Source: an uncultured bacterium
GTDB taxonomy: Bacteria; Bacillota; Clostridia; Oscillospirales; Oscillospiraceae
Direction: 5' to 3'
DNA: 64,000 nucleotides
Assembly (NCBI GenBank): GCA_947383145.1
Contig: CANDCH010000001.1
Coordinates: 1 to 64,000 of the forward strand
In this document: piece by piece, positions 53,971 through 62,317 of the stretch
Layout of the letters: each line of letters opens with the position of its first letter
Position numbering within the stretch: the first letter of the stretch is position 1
Translations under genes and position numbers: made by a program
The notes under the pieces: generated by a model
What the model was told of the DNA's origin: nothing
The model's database searches: none
What the model saw: the letters and a program-made list of their open reading frames with translations, nothing else

Positions 53971-55773
53971 GTGCGCAGACAAATTGGGTCCATCCGGGTT
54001 CGGATTGTGGCGGTGGTGGTGGTGTTCACCCTGGCCAGCACCCTGGCCTCCGCCATTCTGTCCCTGCGCCACTTCCAGCGCAGCGCCCGGGAGAGCCTGC
54101 TGCGCTCCGCCGAATTCAACCTCAACCTGGTGGCCGGACTGGTGAGCCGGGACATGGAGGCCCTGACCAGCCTGCGGGACTGGTGCGGCGCGGACGGCGG
54201 TATCAGCGGCTACATCTCCGGCTCCGCCTCCGGCGCGGACACGGCGGTGCGGGCCTTTGAGGCCATGAGCGGGCAGGTGCTCCTCAACCGAGCCTATCCC
54301 TACCTGCTGCGCATGGTGGCCGTGAGCCAGGACTATCAGCGCATCCTCCAGTGCGGCTCGGGCACCACGGCGGGCGTCCCCCTGACCCCCTACTCCATCA
54401 ACCGGCTGGAGCGGCTGGAGCGGGGCCTGGACGGCGGGCAGTGGGCCGGAGTGGCCACCGACCCCTTCACCACTGCGGGCGGGCCCCGCATCCTGTACAT
54501 CTGCGCCCCCATCTGCCAGGGCTCCGGCCGGAGCCGGCCCGCCGTGGGCACGGTGTTTCTGCTGGTGTCCTCCGCCGTCGTCACCGACCCCATCGCCGGC
54601 TATCAGCTGCCGGAGGGCTGCGAGCTGCTGCTGACGGTGGGGGAGCGCTCCTTCGCCCTGGACGGCGCCCTCACCGCCGTAAGCCCTCCCGCCTCCTGCG
54701 CCCCCGCCCCGGACGGCACCTTCAACGACAGCACCCGGGTCTCCCAGTTCGCCGGGGCGGACGGCTCCCGCTTCCTCTCCGTCAGCTGCCCGGTGGGCGG
54801 GTCGGGGATGTGGCTCACCCAGACCATCTCCCCCCAGGCCCTCAACGCCAGCCTCCACAGCCTGTACGGAAGCCAGCTCCTGCTGCTGTGCCTGTCCTCC
54901 TTTCTCATCGGGGCGGCGGTGCTGTGGATGCTGGGCCGCACCATCAACCGGCCCATCCTCCGCCTCCAGTCCCGGATGGAGGCCATCTCCCAGGGGGACT
55001 TTTCCGCCGACCCCTCCATCGAGTGGGACAACGAGCTGGGGGACGTGGGCCGGGGGATCAACCACCTGTCCCAGTCGGTCCAGGGGCTGATGGAGCGCCG
55101 TCTGGCCGACGAGAAGGCCCGGCAGGACCTGGAGTACCAGATGCTCCAGAGCCAGATCAACCCCCACTTCCTCTACAACTCCCTCAACTCCATCAAATGG
55201 ATGGCCACCATCCAGAGCGCCGACGGCATCGCCGAGATGACCACCAGTCTGGCCCACCTGCTCAAGAGCGTGGCCAAGGGCCGGGACAGCCTCATCCCCC
55301 TCTCGGAGGAGCTGGCGCTGCTGCGGGATTACTACGTGATCCAAAAGTACCGCTACGGCGGGGCCGTGGTGCTGGCGGAGGACGTCCAGCCGGGGCTGGA
55401 CGCCGCCCTCATCCCCCGCCTCACCCTCCAGCCCCTGCTGGAAAACGCCATTTTCCACGGCGTGGAGCCCAAGGGGGGCGCGGGCGTCATCACGCTGGCC
55501 GTCCGCCGGAGGGACCGCCTGCTGACGCTGGTCATGCAGGACGACGGCGTGGGCATGGAGCCGGACCGGGCCACCGCCCTGCTCAGCGGGGAGGAGGCGG
55601 GCCCGGTGGGCCTGTTTCGAAAAATCGGCCTGAGCAACGTCCACCGCCGCCTTCAGTACGAGTTCGGCCCGGACTACGGCCTGTCCATCGAGAGCGAGCC
55701 CGGTTCCTTTACCCGCGTCACGGTGCGCCTGCCCTACATTACGGAACGTCCAGGGAAGGAGGACAGCCAATGA
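53971..55773 (+). CDS. YesM-type sensor histidine kinase
   Basis: 600 residues. GTG start at 53971 with strong upstream GGGAGGAGG. Membrane helix 1 near residues 9-30 (RIVAVVVVFTLASTLASAIL), an extracellular cache-like sensor region of about 270 residues, helix 2 near 300-325 (LLLLCLSSFLIGAAVLWML), HAMP linker, then His_kinase domain QMLQSQINPHFLYNSLNSIKWMA with the phosphorylatable His. ATPase motifs LQPLLENAIFHGVEPKGG and MQDDGVGM. YesM/YesN pairs sense extracellular carbohydrates and activate neighbouring importers and lyases. Confidence 0.94.
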   Translation: MRRQIGSIRVRIVAVVVVFTLASTLASAILSLRHFQRSARESLLRSAEFNLNLVAGLVSRDMEALTSLRDWCGADGGISGYISGSASGADTAVRAFEAMSGQVLLNRAYPYLLRMVAVSQDYQRILQCGSGTTAGVPLTPYSINRLERLERGLDGGQWAGVATDPFTTAGGPRILYICAPICQGSGRSRPAVGTVFLLVSSAVVTDPIAGYQLPEGCELLLTVGERSFALDGALTAVSPPASCAPAPDGTFNDSTRVSQFAGADGSRFLSVSCPVGGSGMWLTQTISPQALNASLHSLYGSQLLLLCLSSFLIGAAVLWMLGRTINRPILRLQSRMEAISQGDFSADPSIEWDNELGDVGRGINHLSQSVQGLMERRLADEKARQDLEYQMLQSQINPHFLYNSLNSIKWMATIQSADGIAEMTTSLAHLLKSVAKGRDSLIPLSEELALLRDYYVIQKYRYGGAVVLAEDVQPGLDAALIPRLTLQPLLENAIFHGVEPKGGAGVITLAVRRRDRLLTLVMQDDGVGMEPDRATALLSGEEAGPVGLFRKIGLSNVHRRLQYEFGPDYGLSIESEPGSFTRVTVRLPYITERPGKEDSQ

Positions 55774-57392
55774 CTCAAGTGCTGTTGGTGGACGACGAGC
55801 CCCTGGTGCTGGTGGGCATACAGTCCATGCTGAAGTGGGAGGACTACGGCGCCCGGGTGGCGGGCACCGCCCGGAACGGGGTCCAGGCCCTGGAGCTCAT
55901 CGAAAAGCTCCGCCCGGACGTGGTCATCGCCGACATCAAAATGCCGGTGATGGACGGGCTGAGGCTGATGGAGGCCGCCCAGGAGGCCTATCAGGACCCG
56001 CCGCTGTTCATCATGCTCACCAGCTTTGAGGAATTCGCCTTCGTGAAGGAGGCCATCAGCCGTCAGGCGGTGGACTACCTCATCAAGCTGGAGCTCACTC
56101 AGAAGACCCTTCTGGGCGCCCTGCGCAAGGCCCAGGAGCGGCTGGCCGTCCGGCGGCAGCGGGAGCCCGTCCGCCGCCGCCCGCCCTCTGAGCGGTTCGG
56201 GATGCAGCCCTTCTACGACCGGTTTTTTATCCGGCTGTTCAACAACCTCTTTGAGAGCGAGGAGCAGATGCGCGCCCAGCAGAAGGAGCTGGGGGTGGAC
56301 TTCTCCTTCGACGGCTACGCCGTGTGCTACTGCGAGCTGCCCGACCTCAGCGTGGAGCACATGACCCAGGAGCGGCTGATGAACCTGTACTCCTCCACCA
56401 CCCGCATGGCCTGGGAGACCGCCACCCGGTTCATGGCCTGCTACATCACCCCTCTGGACCCCCGGCACTTCAACATCACCTTCTGCCTGTCGGAGCAGGA
56501 GGCCCCCATCTACCGGGAGGCGGTGGGAAACGTGCTGGACAAGGTGGTGGAGATCGTCTACAATTATTTCAGCGTGCGGCTGCTTTGCTCCGTGGGGTGC
56601 AAGGTGGGCCCGCCCATGGAGCTGAGCGCCTCCTATTACACCGCCCGCCTGTCCCTGCCCGAGTGCGGCTCCCGGCGGTCCGGCGTAATCTTTTATGATG
56701 GGACTCAGGGCGGCGACGCGGACAGCGTGTTCGACATGGCGCTGTACCGGGAGTCTCTTCTCCAGGCCTTTGAGGACCAGGACGCCGGGGCCCTGGAGCA
56801 GATCATGGACCAAATCATCGACAGCCTCCGGGCGTACCCCTCCCGGCGGCTTCAGGCCATGGACGCCGCGTGCAACCTGCTGTTCCTCTGCCTGAGCCAG
56901 TTCACCAACGGGGAGGAGATTATCTCCCAGATTTTTGCCGGCGAGCCGGAGGGCTACCGCTGCGTCTACCGCCAGCGCACCATCCCGGAGGTGGCCGAGT
57001 GGATCGCCCGGCTGCGCACCGGGCTGGTCCAGGCCCTGCGCTCCCAGCGCCGGGGGTACAAGGACCAGATCATCCACCAGATCAAGGGGTACATCCAGGC
57101 CAATCTGGGCCAGCGGCTCACGCTGAACAACGTGGCCGCCGTATTCGGCTTCTCCCCCAACTACCTGTCCCAGCTCTTCGCCCGTCAGGCGGGGTGCTCC
57201 TTCGTGGAGCACGTCAACGGGGAGAAGATCCGGGCGGCCAAGGAGATGATGCGGGAGGAACATGTGAAGTTTTACGAGATCGCGGAACGGCTGGGCTTTG
57301 AAAACGCCTTCTACTTCAGCAAGGTGTTCAAGAAGATCGAGGGCTGTTCCCCCAGGGAATACGTGCAGAAGCTGAGAGGAGAATCGTCATGA
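55770..57392 (+). CDS. YesN-type response regulator with AraC DNA-binding domain
   Basis: 540 residues. ATG at 55770 overlaps the kinase stop (ATGA). Receiver domain at 1-120: VLLVDDEPLVLVGIQSMLKWEDYG with phospho-acceptor Asp in VVIADIKMPVMDGL. A middle region of about 300 residues (FFIRLFNNLFESEEQM, SVGCKVGPPMELSASYYTARLS) is common in YesN proteins. C-terminal AraC helix-turn-helix pair: LTLNNVAAVFGFSPNYLSQLFARQAGCSFVEHVNGEKI and FYEIAERLGFENAFYFSKVFKKIEGCSPREY. Likely activates the divergent importer-lyase operon. Confidence 0.94.
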   Translation: MTQVLLVDDEPLVLVGIQSMLKWEDYGARVAGTARNGVQALELIEKLRPDVVIADIKMPVMDGLRLMEAAQEAYQDPPLFIMLTSFEEFAFVKEAISRQAVDYLIKLELTQKTLLGALRKAQERLAVRRQREPVRRRPPSERFGMQPFYDRFFIRLFNNLFESEEQMRAQQKELGVDFSFDGYAVCYCELPDLSVEHMTQERLMNLYSSTTRMAWETATRFMACYITPLDPRHFNITFCLSEQEAPIYREAVGNVLDKVVEIVYNYFSVRLLCSVGCKVGPPMELSASYYTARLSLPECGSRRSGVIFYDGTQGGDADSVFDMALYRESLLQAFEDQDAGALEQIMDQIIDSLRAYPSRRLQAMDAACNLLFLCLSQFTNGEEIISQIFAGEPEGYRCVYRQRTIPEVAEWIARLRTGLVQALRSQRRGYKDQIIHQIKGYIQANLGQRLTLNNVAAVFGFSPNYLSQLFARQAGCSFVEHVNGEKIRAAKEMMREEHVKFYEIAERLGFENAFYFSKVFKKIEGCSPREYVQKLRGESS

Positions 57393-58201
57393 CAGAACTG
57401 ACGCTGTCCGTCGTCAACGCCCAGGGGGCCGTGCTGGCCTCCGCCTCCGGCCGGGGGGAGGCCTGGCTGGTCTACGAGCCGGAGTACGCCCCCGGCGACA
57501 CGCTGCGGCTGGCCTGCTCCGCCCCCGGCCGTCTTGTGGAACTGGCCCTGGACGACGCCCTGGCCCCCGCCCTGGTCTACTGCAAGGGGACAAGCTGCGC
57601 CTGCCCCGTTCCCTTTGGGGAGGCGCGGCGGGTGTTCTCCGGCCGGGCCTTTGCCGGAACCCGGCACTGCCTCCGCGCCCGGCTGGCCCGCCCGGAGGAG
57701 GCGGCCGCCCGCCGGAACCTGGCCCTCAACCCCTGGGCCGCCCACGAACCCGGCGGGCCCTTCCCCTTTGCCTCCGCCAATGTGGAGACCAGGGGAGAGA
57801 TGGTGTTCGCCGCCAAAAACGCCATCGACGGCCTCATCGCCAACACAGGCCACGGGGAGTGGCCCTACACCAGCTGGGGCATCAACCGGGACCCCCAGGC
57901 CGCGTGGCGGCTGGACTTCGGCCGCCCGGTGGTGCTGGACGAGGCGGTGGTCTACCTCCGGGCGGACTTCCCCCACGACGCCTGGTGGCGGGAGGGAACC
58001 CTCCGCTTCTCCGACGGCTCCCAGCTCACCCTCCCCCTGGAAAAGACGGGGGCGGGCCAGTCCTTCCCCTTCTCCCCCCGGCGGGTGGAGTGGGTTGTGC
58101 TGGACGCCCTCATCAAGGCGGACGACCCCTCCCCCTTCCCCGCCCTCACCCAGCTGGAGCTGTGGGGCAGGGAGACGGAGGACACCCTGGCCCGGCTCTA
58201 A
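57389..58201 (+). CDS. Discoidin-like (F5/8 type) carbohydrate-binding-like protein, unknown
   Basis: 270 residues, overlapping the response regulator by 4 bases (ATGA). No signal peptide or membrane segment. A small N-terminal beta domain (LTLSVVNAQGAVLASASGRGEAWLVYEPEYAPGDTLRLAC) leads to a discoidin/CBM32-like sandwich: NLALNPWAAH, NAIDGLIANTGHGEWPYTSWG, AWRLDFGRPVVLDEAVVYLRADFPHDAWWREGTLRFSDGS, ending in QLELWG. These are the usual landmarks of F5/8-type folds. A cytoplasmic sugar-binding role next to YesM/YesN would be unusual, perhaps an intracellular sensor or an accessory to the lyase. Confidence 0.72.
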   Translation: MTELTLSVVNAQGAVLASASGRGEAWLVYEPEYAPGDTLRLACSAPGRLVELALDDALAPALVYCKGTSCACPVPFGEARRVFSGRAFAGTRHCLRARLARPEEAAARRNLALNPWAAHEPGGPFPFASANVETRGEMVFAAKNAIDGLIANTGHGEWPYTSWGINRDPQAAWRLDFGRPVVLDEAVVYLRADFPHDAWWREGTLRFSDGSQLTLPLEKTGAGQSFPFSPRRVEWVVLDALIKADDPSPFPALTQLELWGRETEDTLARL

Positions 58202-58208
58202 TAACGCG

Positions 58209-58245
58209 AAAATACCGGCTCCCCCGGGGGAGCCGGTATTTTTCC
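58209..58245. terminator. Bidirectional intrinsic terminator
   Basis: Perfect 17-bp palindromic arms (AAAATACCGGCTCCCCC and complement) with no loop spacer and a trailing T-run, between the convergent discoidin-like and uxaC genes. Confidence 0.93.
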
Positions 58246-58251
58246 GCCGTT

Positions 58252-59685
58252 TTACAGCCCGAAGTACCGGGCGGCGTTTTTGTAGCTGATCCCCTCCACA
58301 ATTCTCTTCAAGGAGGCGTCGTGGTTGGGGTATTCGCCGTTTTCCACCCACTGGCCGATGAGATTGCACAGGATGCGGCGAAAATAGTCGTGGCGGGCGT
58401 AGCTGAGGAAGGACCGGGAGTCGGTGAGCATGCCCACGAAGTTGCCCAGCAGGCCCAGGTTGGCCAGGGACTTCATCTGGGCCTCCATGCCGCTCTTGGT
58501 GTCGTTGAACCACCAGGCGGAGCCGTGCTGGATCTTGCCGGGGAGCTCGTCAGACTGGAAGCAGCCGATGAGCGTGCCCAGCTGCTCGTTGTCGGCGGGG
58601 TTCAGGGAATAGAGGATGGTTTTGGGGCACTTTCCCTCCCCGTCCAGGGCGGACAGCAGACCCGCGACCGCCCCGCCGCAGGTGTTCTGGGCGATGGCGT
58701 CATAGCCGGTGTCCGGGCCCATTTTCTCATACATCCGCTGGTTGTTGTTGCGCAGGCAGGAGTAGTGGAGCTGCATGGCGATGCCCAGCCGGTGGTACTC
58801 CCGGCCCAGGTGGAGCAGGAGGGCGGTCTGATACCGCTCCGCCTCCTTGGCGCTGAGCTCCTCGCCGGACATGGCCTTCTGGAAGGCCTCGTTGGCCTTC
58901 TTGGGGGAGCAGGGGCGGAAGGGCACGTAGTCCAGGCCGTGGTCGCTGGCCCGGCAGCCCAGCTTGTGGAAAAACTCCAGCCGTTGGGTCAGGGCGGCGC
59001 ACACGTCCTCCACGCTGTCCAGACTGTCCCTGCCCACGCTGGCGGCCAGCTGGCCGATGTAGGCGGCGAAGCCCGGCTTGTGGATGTTCACCGCCTTGTC
59101 CGGGCGAAAGGAGGGGCACACCTTCACGCTGATGGTGGGGTCGGCGGCGATCCTCTCATGCCACTCCAGGGAGTCGATGGGGTCGTCGGTGGTGCCAATC
59201 ATGGCCACGTTGGCCTTGCGGATGATGCCCCGGGCGGTGAGGTCCGGGTCATGGCGCAGCTTCTCGTTGCAGAAGTCCCAGCACTCCCGGGCGGTCTCCG
59301 GGGTGAGGGGCTTGTCATAGCCGAAGAACTGCCGCAGCTCCAGGTTGCACCAGTGGTACATGGGGTTGCCGATGGCCATCTCCAGGGTCTCGGCGAACTT
59401 CACAAACCGCTCAAAGGCGGGTTTATCGCCGGAGACATACTCCTCCGGCACGCCGTTGGAGCGCATGAGGCGCCACTTGTAGTGGTCGCCGAAATAGGAG
59501 CCGTCGGGGTTTTTGCCCCCCAGCCACACCTCCGCCAGGTTGTCGAACCGGCGGTCCTCGTAAATTTCACGGGGCGGAATGTGGCAGTGGTAGTCCACCA
59601 GAGGCATGGATGCGGCGTAATCGTGGTAGAGATGCCTTGCAGTGTCGGTGCCCAGCAGGAAATCCTTGTCCATAAAGGCTTTCAT
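58252..59685 (-). CDS. uxaC: Uronate (glucuronate/galacturonate) isomerase
   Basis: 477 residues, full length. Isomerises D-glucuronate to D-fructuronate or D-galacturonate to D-tagaturonate. Start at 59685 (MKAFMDKDFLLGTDTARHLYHDYAASMPLVDYHCH) has AAAAGGAGCG upstream. Amidohydrolase-type metal site DYHCHIPP near residue 32; family motifs FGDHYKWRLMRSNGV, NPMYHWCNLELRQFFGYDKPL, TTDDPIDSLEWHERI and SVKVCPSFRPDKAVNI; C-terminal MLTDSRSFLSYARHDYFRRILCNLIGQWVENGEYP. First step feeding the kinase and aldolase encoded upstream on the same strand. Confidence 0.96.
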   Translation of the reverse strand: MKAFMDKDFLLGTDTARHLYHDYAASMPLVDYHCHIPPREIYEDRRFDNLAEVWLGGKNPDGSYFGDHYKWRLMRSNGVPEEYVSGDKPAFERFVKFAETLEMAIGNPMYHWCNLELRQFFGYDKPLTPETARECWDFCNEKLRHDPDLTARGIIRKANVAMIGTTDDPIDSLEWHERIAADPTISVKVCPSFRPDKAVNIHKPGFAAYIGQLAASVGRDSLDSVEDVCAALTQRLEFFHKLGCRASDHGLDYVPFRPCSPKKANEAFQKAMSGEELSAKEAERYQTALLLHLGREYHRLGIAMQLHYSCLRNNNQRMYEKMGPDTGYDAIAQNTCGGAVAGLLSALDGEGKCPKTILYSLNPADNEQLGTLIGCFQSDELPGKIQHGSAWWFNDTKSGMEAQMKSLANLGLLGNFVGMLTDSRSFLSYARHDYFRRILCNLIGQWVENGEYPNHDASLKRIVEGISYKNAARYFGL

Positions 59686-59823
59686 CAATGTCCGCGCTCC
59701 TTTTCCTGAAAATAAAGTGGCTGGAAAGCGGGGAAGGGACCCGGACAGCCGGTCCCTTTTTTCCCCAGGCAAGGCGTGGCTTTGCCGCTGAAGGGATCGC
59801 TTTGCGCCCCTGGTCCCGCTCCG

Positions 59824-59995
59824 CTCCATCCCCGGCGGCGCGCCTACGCCCACGCTTCTTATTGTCATGTTCGCTTTGGGCGCACTGTCCGCCGCGGCTT
59901 CCCTGCGCCTCGCAGTCCGGGCAGGGCCATTCGGCCCTCCCCTCCCCGCTCGCTTCGGTCCATCCGCGGCGGCGCGCCTAAGCTCACACTTCTTA
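59824..59995. repeat. Direct repeat pair in the uxaC-kdgK gap
   Basis: Two 37-bp copies at 59824-59860 and 59959-59995 differ at about four positions (shared core CGGCGGCGCGCCTA and end CTTCTTA). The second copy includes the stop codon of the kinase gene. The 307-base gap 59686-59992 has no supported gene. Confidence 0.7.
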
Positions 59996-61021
59996 CCGCT
60001 GGATTCTGCCGGAGCCGTCGCCGCCGGCCAGCTTCTCCACCTCGGCCACGGTGACCATGTTGTAGTCGCCCTCGATGGAGTGCTTCAGGGCGGAGGCCGC
60101 CACGGCGAACTCCACCGCCGCCTGGGTGGACTTGCCGGTGAGCAGGGAGTAGATCAGCCCGCCGCCGAAGCTGTCGCCGCCGCCCACGCGGTCGATGATG
60201 TGCAGGTCGTACTTCTTGGAGAAGCAGTACTCGCCGGAGGCCACGTCGTAGAGCATGGCGGACCAGCCGTTGTCAAAGGCGGAGTGGCTCTCCCGCAGGG
60301 TGATGGCCACCTTCTCAAACCCGAACTTGTCCGCCAGCTGCTTGGCCACGGACTTGTAGCCCTCGTGGTTGAGCTCGCCGCCGTAGATGTCGGTGTTCTC
60401 CGCCTCGATGCCGAACACGTCCTTGGCGTCCTCCTCGTTGGAGATGCACACGTCCACGTACTGGCACAGGTCGGTCATGGCGGCCCGGGCCTGATCCCGG
60501 GTCCACAGCTTGCCGCGGTAATTCAGGTCGCAGGAGATTTTCACGTTGTGGGCCTTGGCGGCCTTGCAGGCCTCCTTGCAGATCTCCACCACGTTGGGCC
60601 CCAGGGCCGGGGTGATCCCGGTGAAGTGGAACCAGTCCACGCCCTCGAAGATGGCGTCCCAGTCGAAGTCGGAGGTGGAGGCCTCCTGGATGGCGGAGTG
60701 GGCCCGGTCGTAGATGCACACGCTGCCCCGCTGGGAGGCGCCCTTCTCGTTGAAGTAGATGCCCACCCGGTCGCCGCCCCGGACGATTTTGGAGGTGTCC
60801 ACGCCGTACCGCCGCAGGGAGTTCACCGCCGCCTGACCGATGGCGTGGGCGGGGAGCTTGGTGACGAAGGAGGCGTCCAGGCCGTAGTTGGCCAGGGACA
60901 CGGCCACGTTGGCCTCGCCGCCGCCGAAGGAGAACTCCAGGTGGTCGGCCTGGACAAAGCGCTCGTAGTTGTAGGGCTGGAGACGGATCATGAGCTCGCC
61001 GAAGGTGACTACTTTAGACAT
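59993..61021 (-). CDS. kdgK: 2-keto-3-deoxygluconate kinase (PfkB family)
   Basis: 342 residues. Phosphorylates 2-keto-3-deoxygluconate to KDPG. AAGGAG precedes the ATG at 61021. PfkB marks: KVVTFGELMIRLQPYNYERFVQADHLEFSFGGGEANVAVSLANYGLDA near the N terminus and the C-terminal catalytic site DRVGGGDSFGGGLIYSL with the base Asp. The residue pattern fits KdgK-type sugar kinases, and neighbouring uxaC and KDPG aldolase genes support the assignment over other PfkB kinases. Confidence 0.9.
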   Translation of the reverse strand: MSKVVTFGELMIRLQPYNYERFVQADHLEFSFGGGEANVAVSLANYGLDASFVTKLPAHAIGQAAVNSLRRYGVDTSKIVRGGDRVGIYFNEKGASQRGSVCIYDRAHSAIQEASTSDFDWDAIFEGVDWFHFTGITPALGPNVVEICKEACKAAKAHNVKISCDLNYRGKLWTRDQARAAMTDLCQYVDVCISNEEDAKDVFGIEAENTDIYGGELNHEGYKSVAKQLADKFGFEKVAITLRESHSAFDNGWSAMLYDVASGEYCFSKKYDLHIIDRVGGGDSFGGGLIYSLLTGKSTQAAVEFAVAASALKHSIEGDYNMVTVAEVEKLAGGDGSGRIQR

Positions 61022-61053
61022 ATTTCATCATTCTCCTTGATTTTTTATTGTGG

Positions 61054-61118
61054 GGACGCGCGCCGCGCGCCCGTTGGTGATGCATGTTGGGTGCGGGCGC
61101 ACGGTGTGCGCCCCTACA
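61054..61118. repeat. Tandem REP-like palindromes between aldolase and kinase genes
   Basis: An imperfect GC palindrome at about 61054-61072 and GGGCGCAC / GGT / GTGCGCCC at 61095-61113 followed by CCTACAC. The second is a GTAGGGGCGC-type element on the minus strand. They occur as a pair, as REP elements often do. Confidence 0.7.
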
Positions 61119-61126
61119 CAGCCGGT

Positions 61127-62092
61127 TTATTTTTGGACAAGGTGGATCGCGAACCCGGACAGCTCCTGCTTGAGGTAGATCGCCTTGGTCTTGCCTTTGG
61201 CGTCCGCAACCCGGCTGTCCTCAATGAACTCCACCCCCTGGCGGCCCAGGTGGTACACGGCCCGGTCCACGCTGTTGGTGGCGATTGCGATATGGCCGTT
61301 GGCACCCCGGCCGGGCTTCTTCATGCACTCCACAGCCTTGCCCGCGAAGATGGAGGAATTGCCTGCCTTGTACTCCAGGCCGAACAGGGCGCACAGGGTC
61401 TTGGCGGTCCGCTCCGCCTCCTCCTCGCCGCCGCAGTTGACGCCGATGTGGGCCAGCTCAAAGCCCAGCATGGTCTTGACGGCCTCCCTGCACAGGCCGG
61501 TGATCTCGTCCCATTTGCCCGCCTTGATGAGGTCGCCCTTGCACATCCAGGTGCCGCCCACCGCCACGATCTGGTCGTAGCCCAGGTAGTCGTTGACGTT
61601 CTTGGCGCTGACGCCGCCGGTGCACATCCACTTGGCGCTCTTCAGCGCCGCGCCGATGTTCTTCAGCATGGCCACGCCGCCGTTGGCCTCGGCGGGGAAG
61701 AACTTCAGGGTGCCGCAGCCCTGATTCATGGCCTGCTGCATCTCCCCGGCGGTGGCGGTGCCGGGCATCATAATGCCGCCCTTATCCATGACGTGCCGGG
61801 TCACGTTGGGGTCGTAGCCGGGGGCCACAATGAAGGCGGCGCCCGCGGCCATGGCCCGGTCGGCCTGCTCGCAGGTCAGCACCGTGCCCGCGCCCACCAG
61901 CATCTCGGGCACCTCCTTGACGATGGCGCGGATGGCGCCCTCGGCGGCGGCGGTGCGGAAGGTCACCTCGGCGGCGGGCAGGCCGCCCTCCGCCAGGGCC
62001 TTGGCCAGGGGGACCGCCTGGGCGGCGTCCTCAATGGCAATAACCGGGATAATGCCGATCTCATAAATTCTCTGAAGCACCTCGTGGTTCAT
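61127..62092 (-). CDS. KDPG/KHG aldolase with C-terminal VOC-like domain
   Basis: 321 residues; ordinary KDPG aldolases have about 210. Residues 1-205 are the class I aldolase: EIGIIPVIAIEDAAQAVPLAKALAEGG, AAEVTFRTAAA with the conserved Glu, and Schiff-base Lys in GTLKFFPAEANGGVAML. It splits KDPG to pyruvate and glyceraldehyde-3-phosphate. Residues 212-321 (FELAHIGVNCGGEEEAERTAKTLCALFGLEYK, then GHIAIATNSVDRAVYHLGRQGVEFIE) look like a glyoxalase/VOC metal-binding fold. The start at 62092 has GGAGGAATG upstream. Its function in the fusion is unknown. Confidence 0.9.
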   Translation of the reverse strand: MNHEVLQRIYEIGIIPVIAIEDAAQAVPLAKALAEGGLPAAEVTFRTAAAEGAIRAIVKEVPEMLVGAGTVLTCEQADRAMAAGAAFIVAPGYDPNVTRHVMDKGGIMMPGTATAGEMQQAMNQGCGTLKFFPAEANGGVAMLKNIGAALKSAKWMCTGGVSAKNVNDYLGYDQIVAVGGTWMCKGDLIKAGKWDEITGLCREAVKTMLGFELAHIGVNCGGEEEAERTAKTLCALFGLEYKAGNSSIFAGKAVECMKKPGRGANGHIAIATNSVDRAVYHLGRQGVEFIEDSRVADAKGKTKAIYLKQELSGFAIHLVQK

Positions 62093-62152
62093 ACCTGCAT
62101 TCCTCCATAAAATTTTGTGGGTGTTCTGTCTTGCTTGTCTCCATTATACAAC

Positions 62153-62284
62153 TTGTATACTAGAATTCAATTAGGAGAAACGTAGAATTTACATGTCCTT
62201 TTTTGTGTAATATCCCATAGCGTGCTCCGTTTTTCACTTTTCACTGGTGCACTAGTGGACAGAAGCGCCAAACTATGTTATTCT
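62153..62284. promoter_or_regulatory. Two candidate GntR operators and the gntR promoter
   Basis: TTGTATACTAG (62153-62163) and TGGTGCACTAG (62245-62255) share the pattern T-K-GT-RY-AC-TAG, matching the FadR-subfamily preference t.GT..AC.a. The first faces the aldolase promoter region; the second abuts the gntR promoter TGGACA (62256-62261), 17 bp, TATTCT (62279-62284). Confidence 0.6.
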
Positions 62285-62317
62285 ATCTACAAAGAACGTA
62301 CCGAGGAGGCGAATGGC

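Noticed and set aside
59686-59992. Small genes in the uxaC-kdgK gap
   Set aside because: Short Arg/Pro/Ala-rich frames without ribosome-binding sites; region is better explained as repeat-rich spacer.
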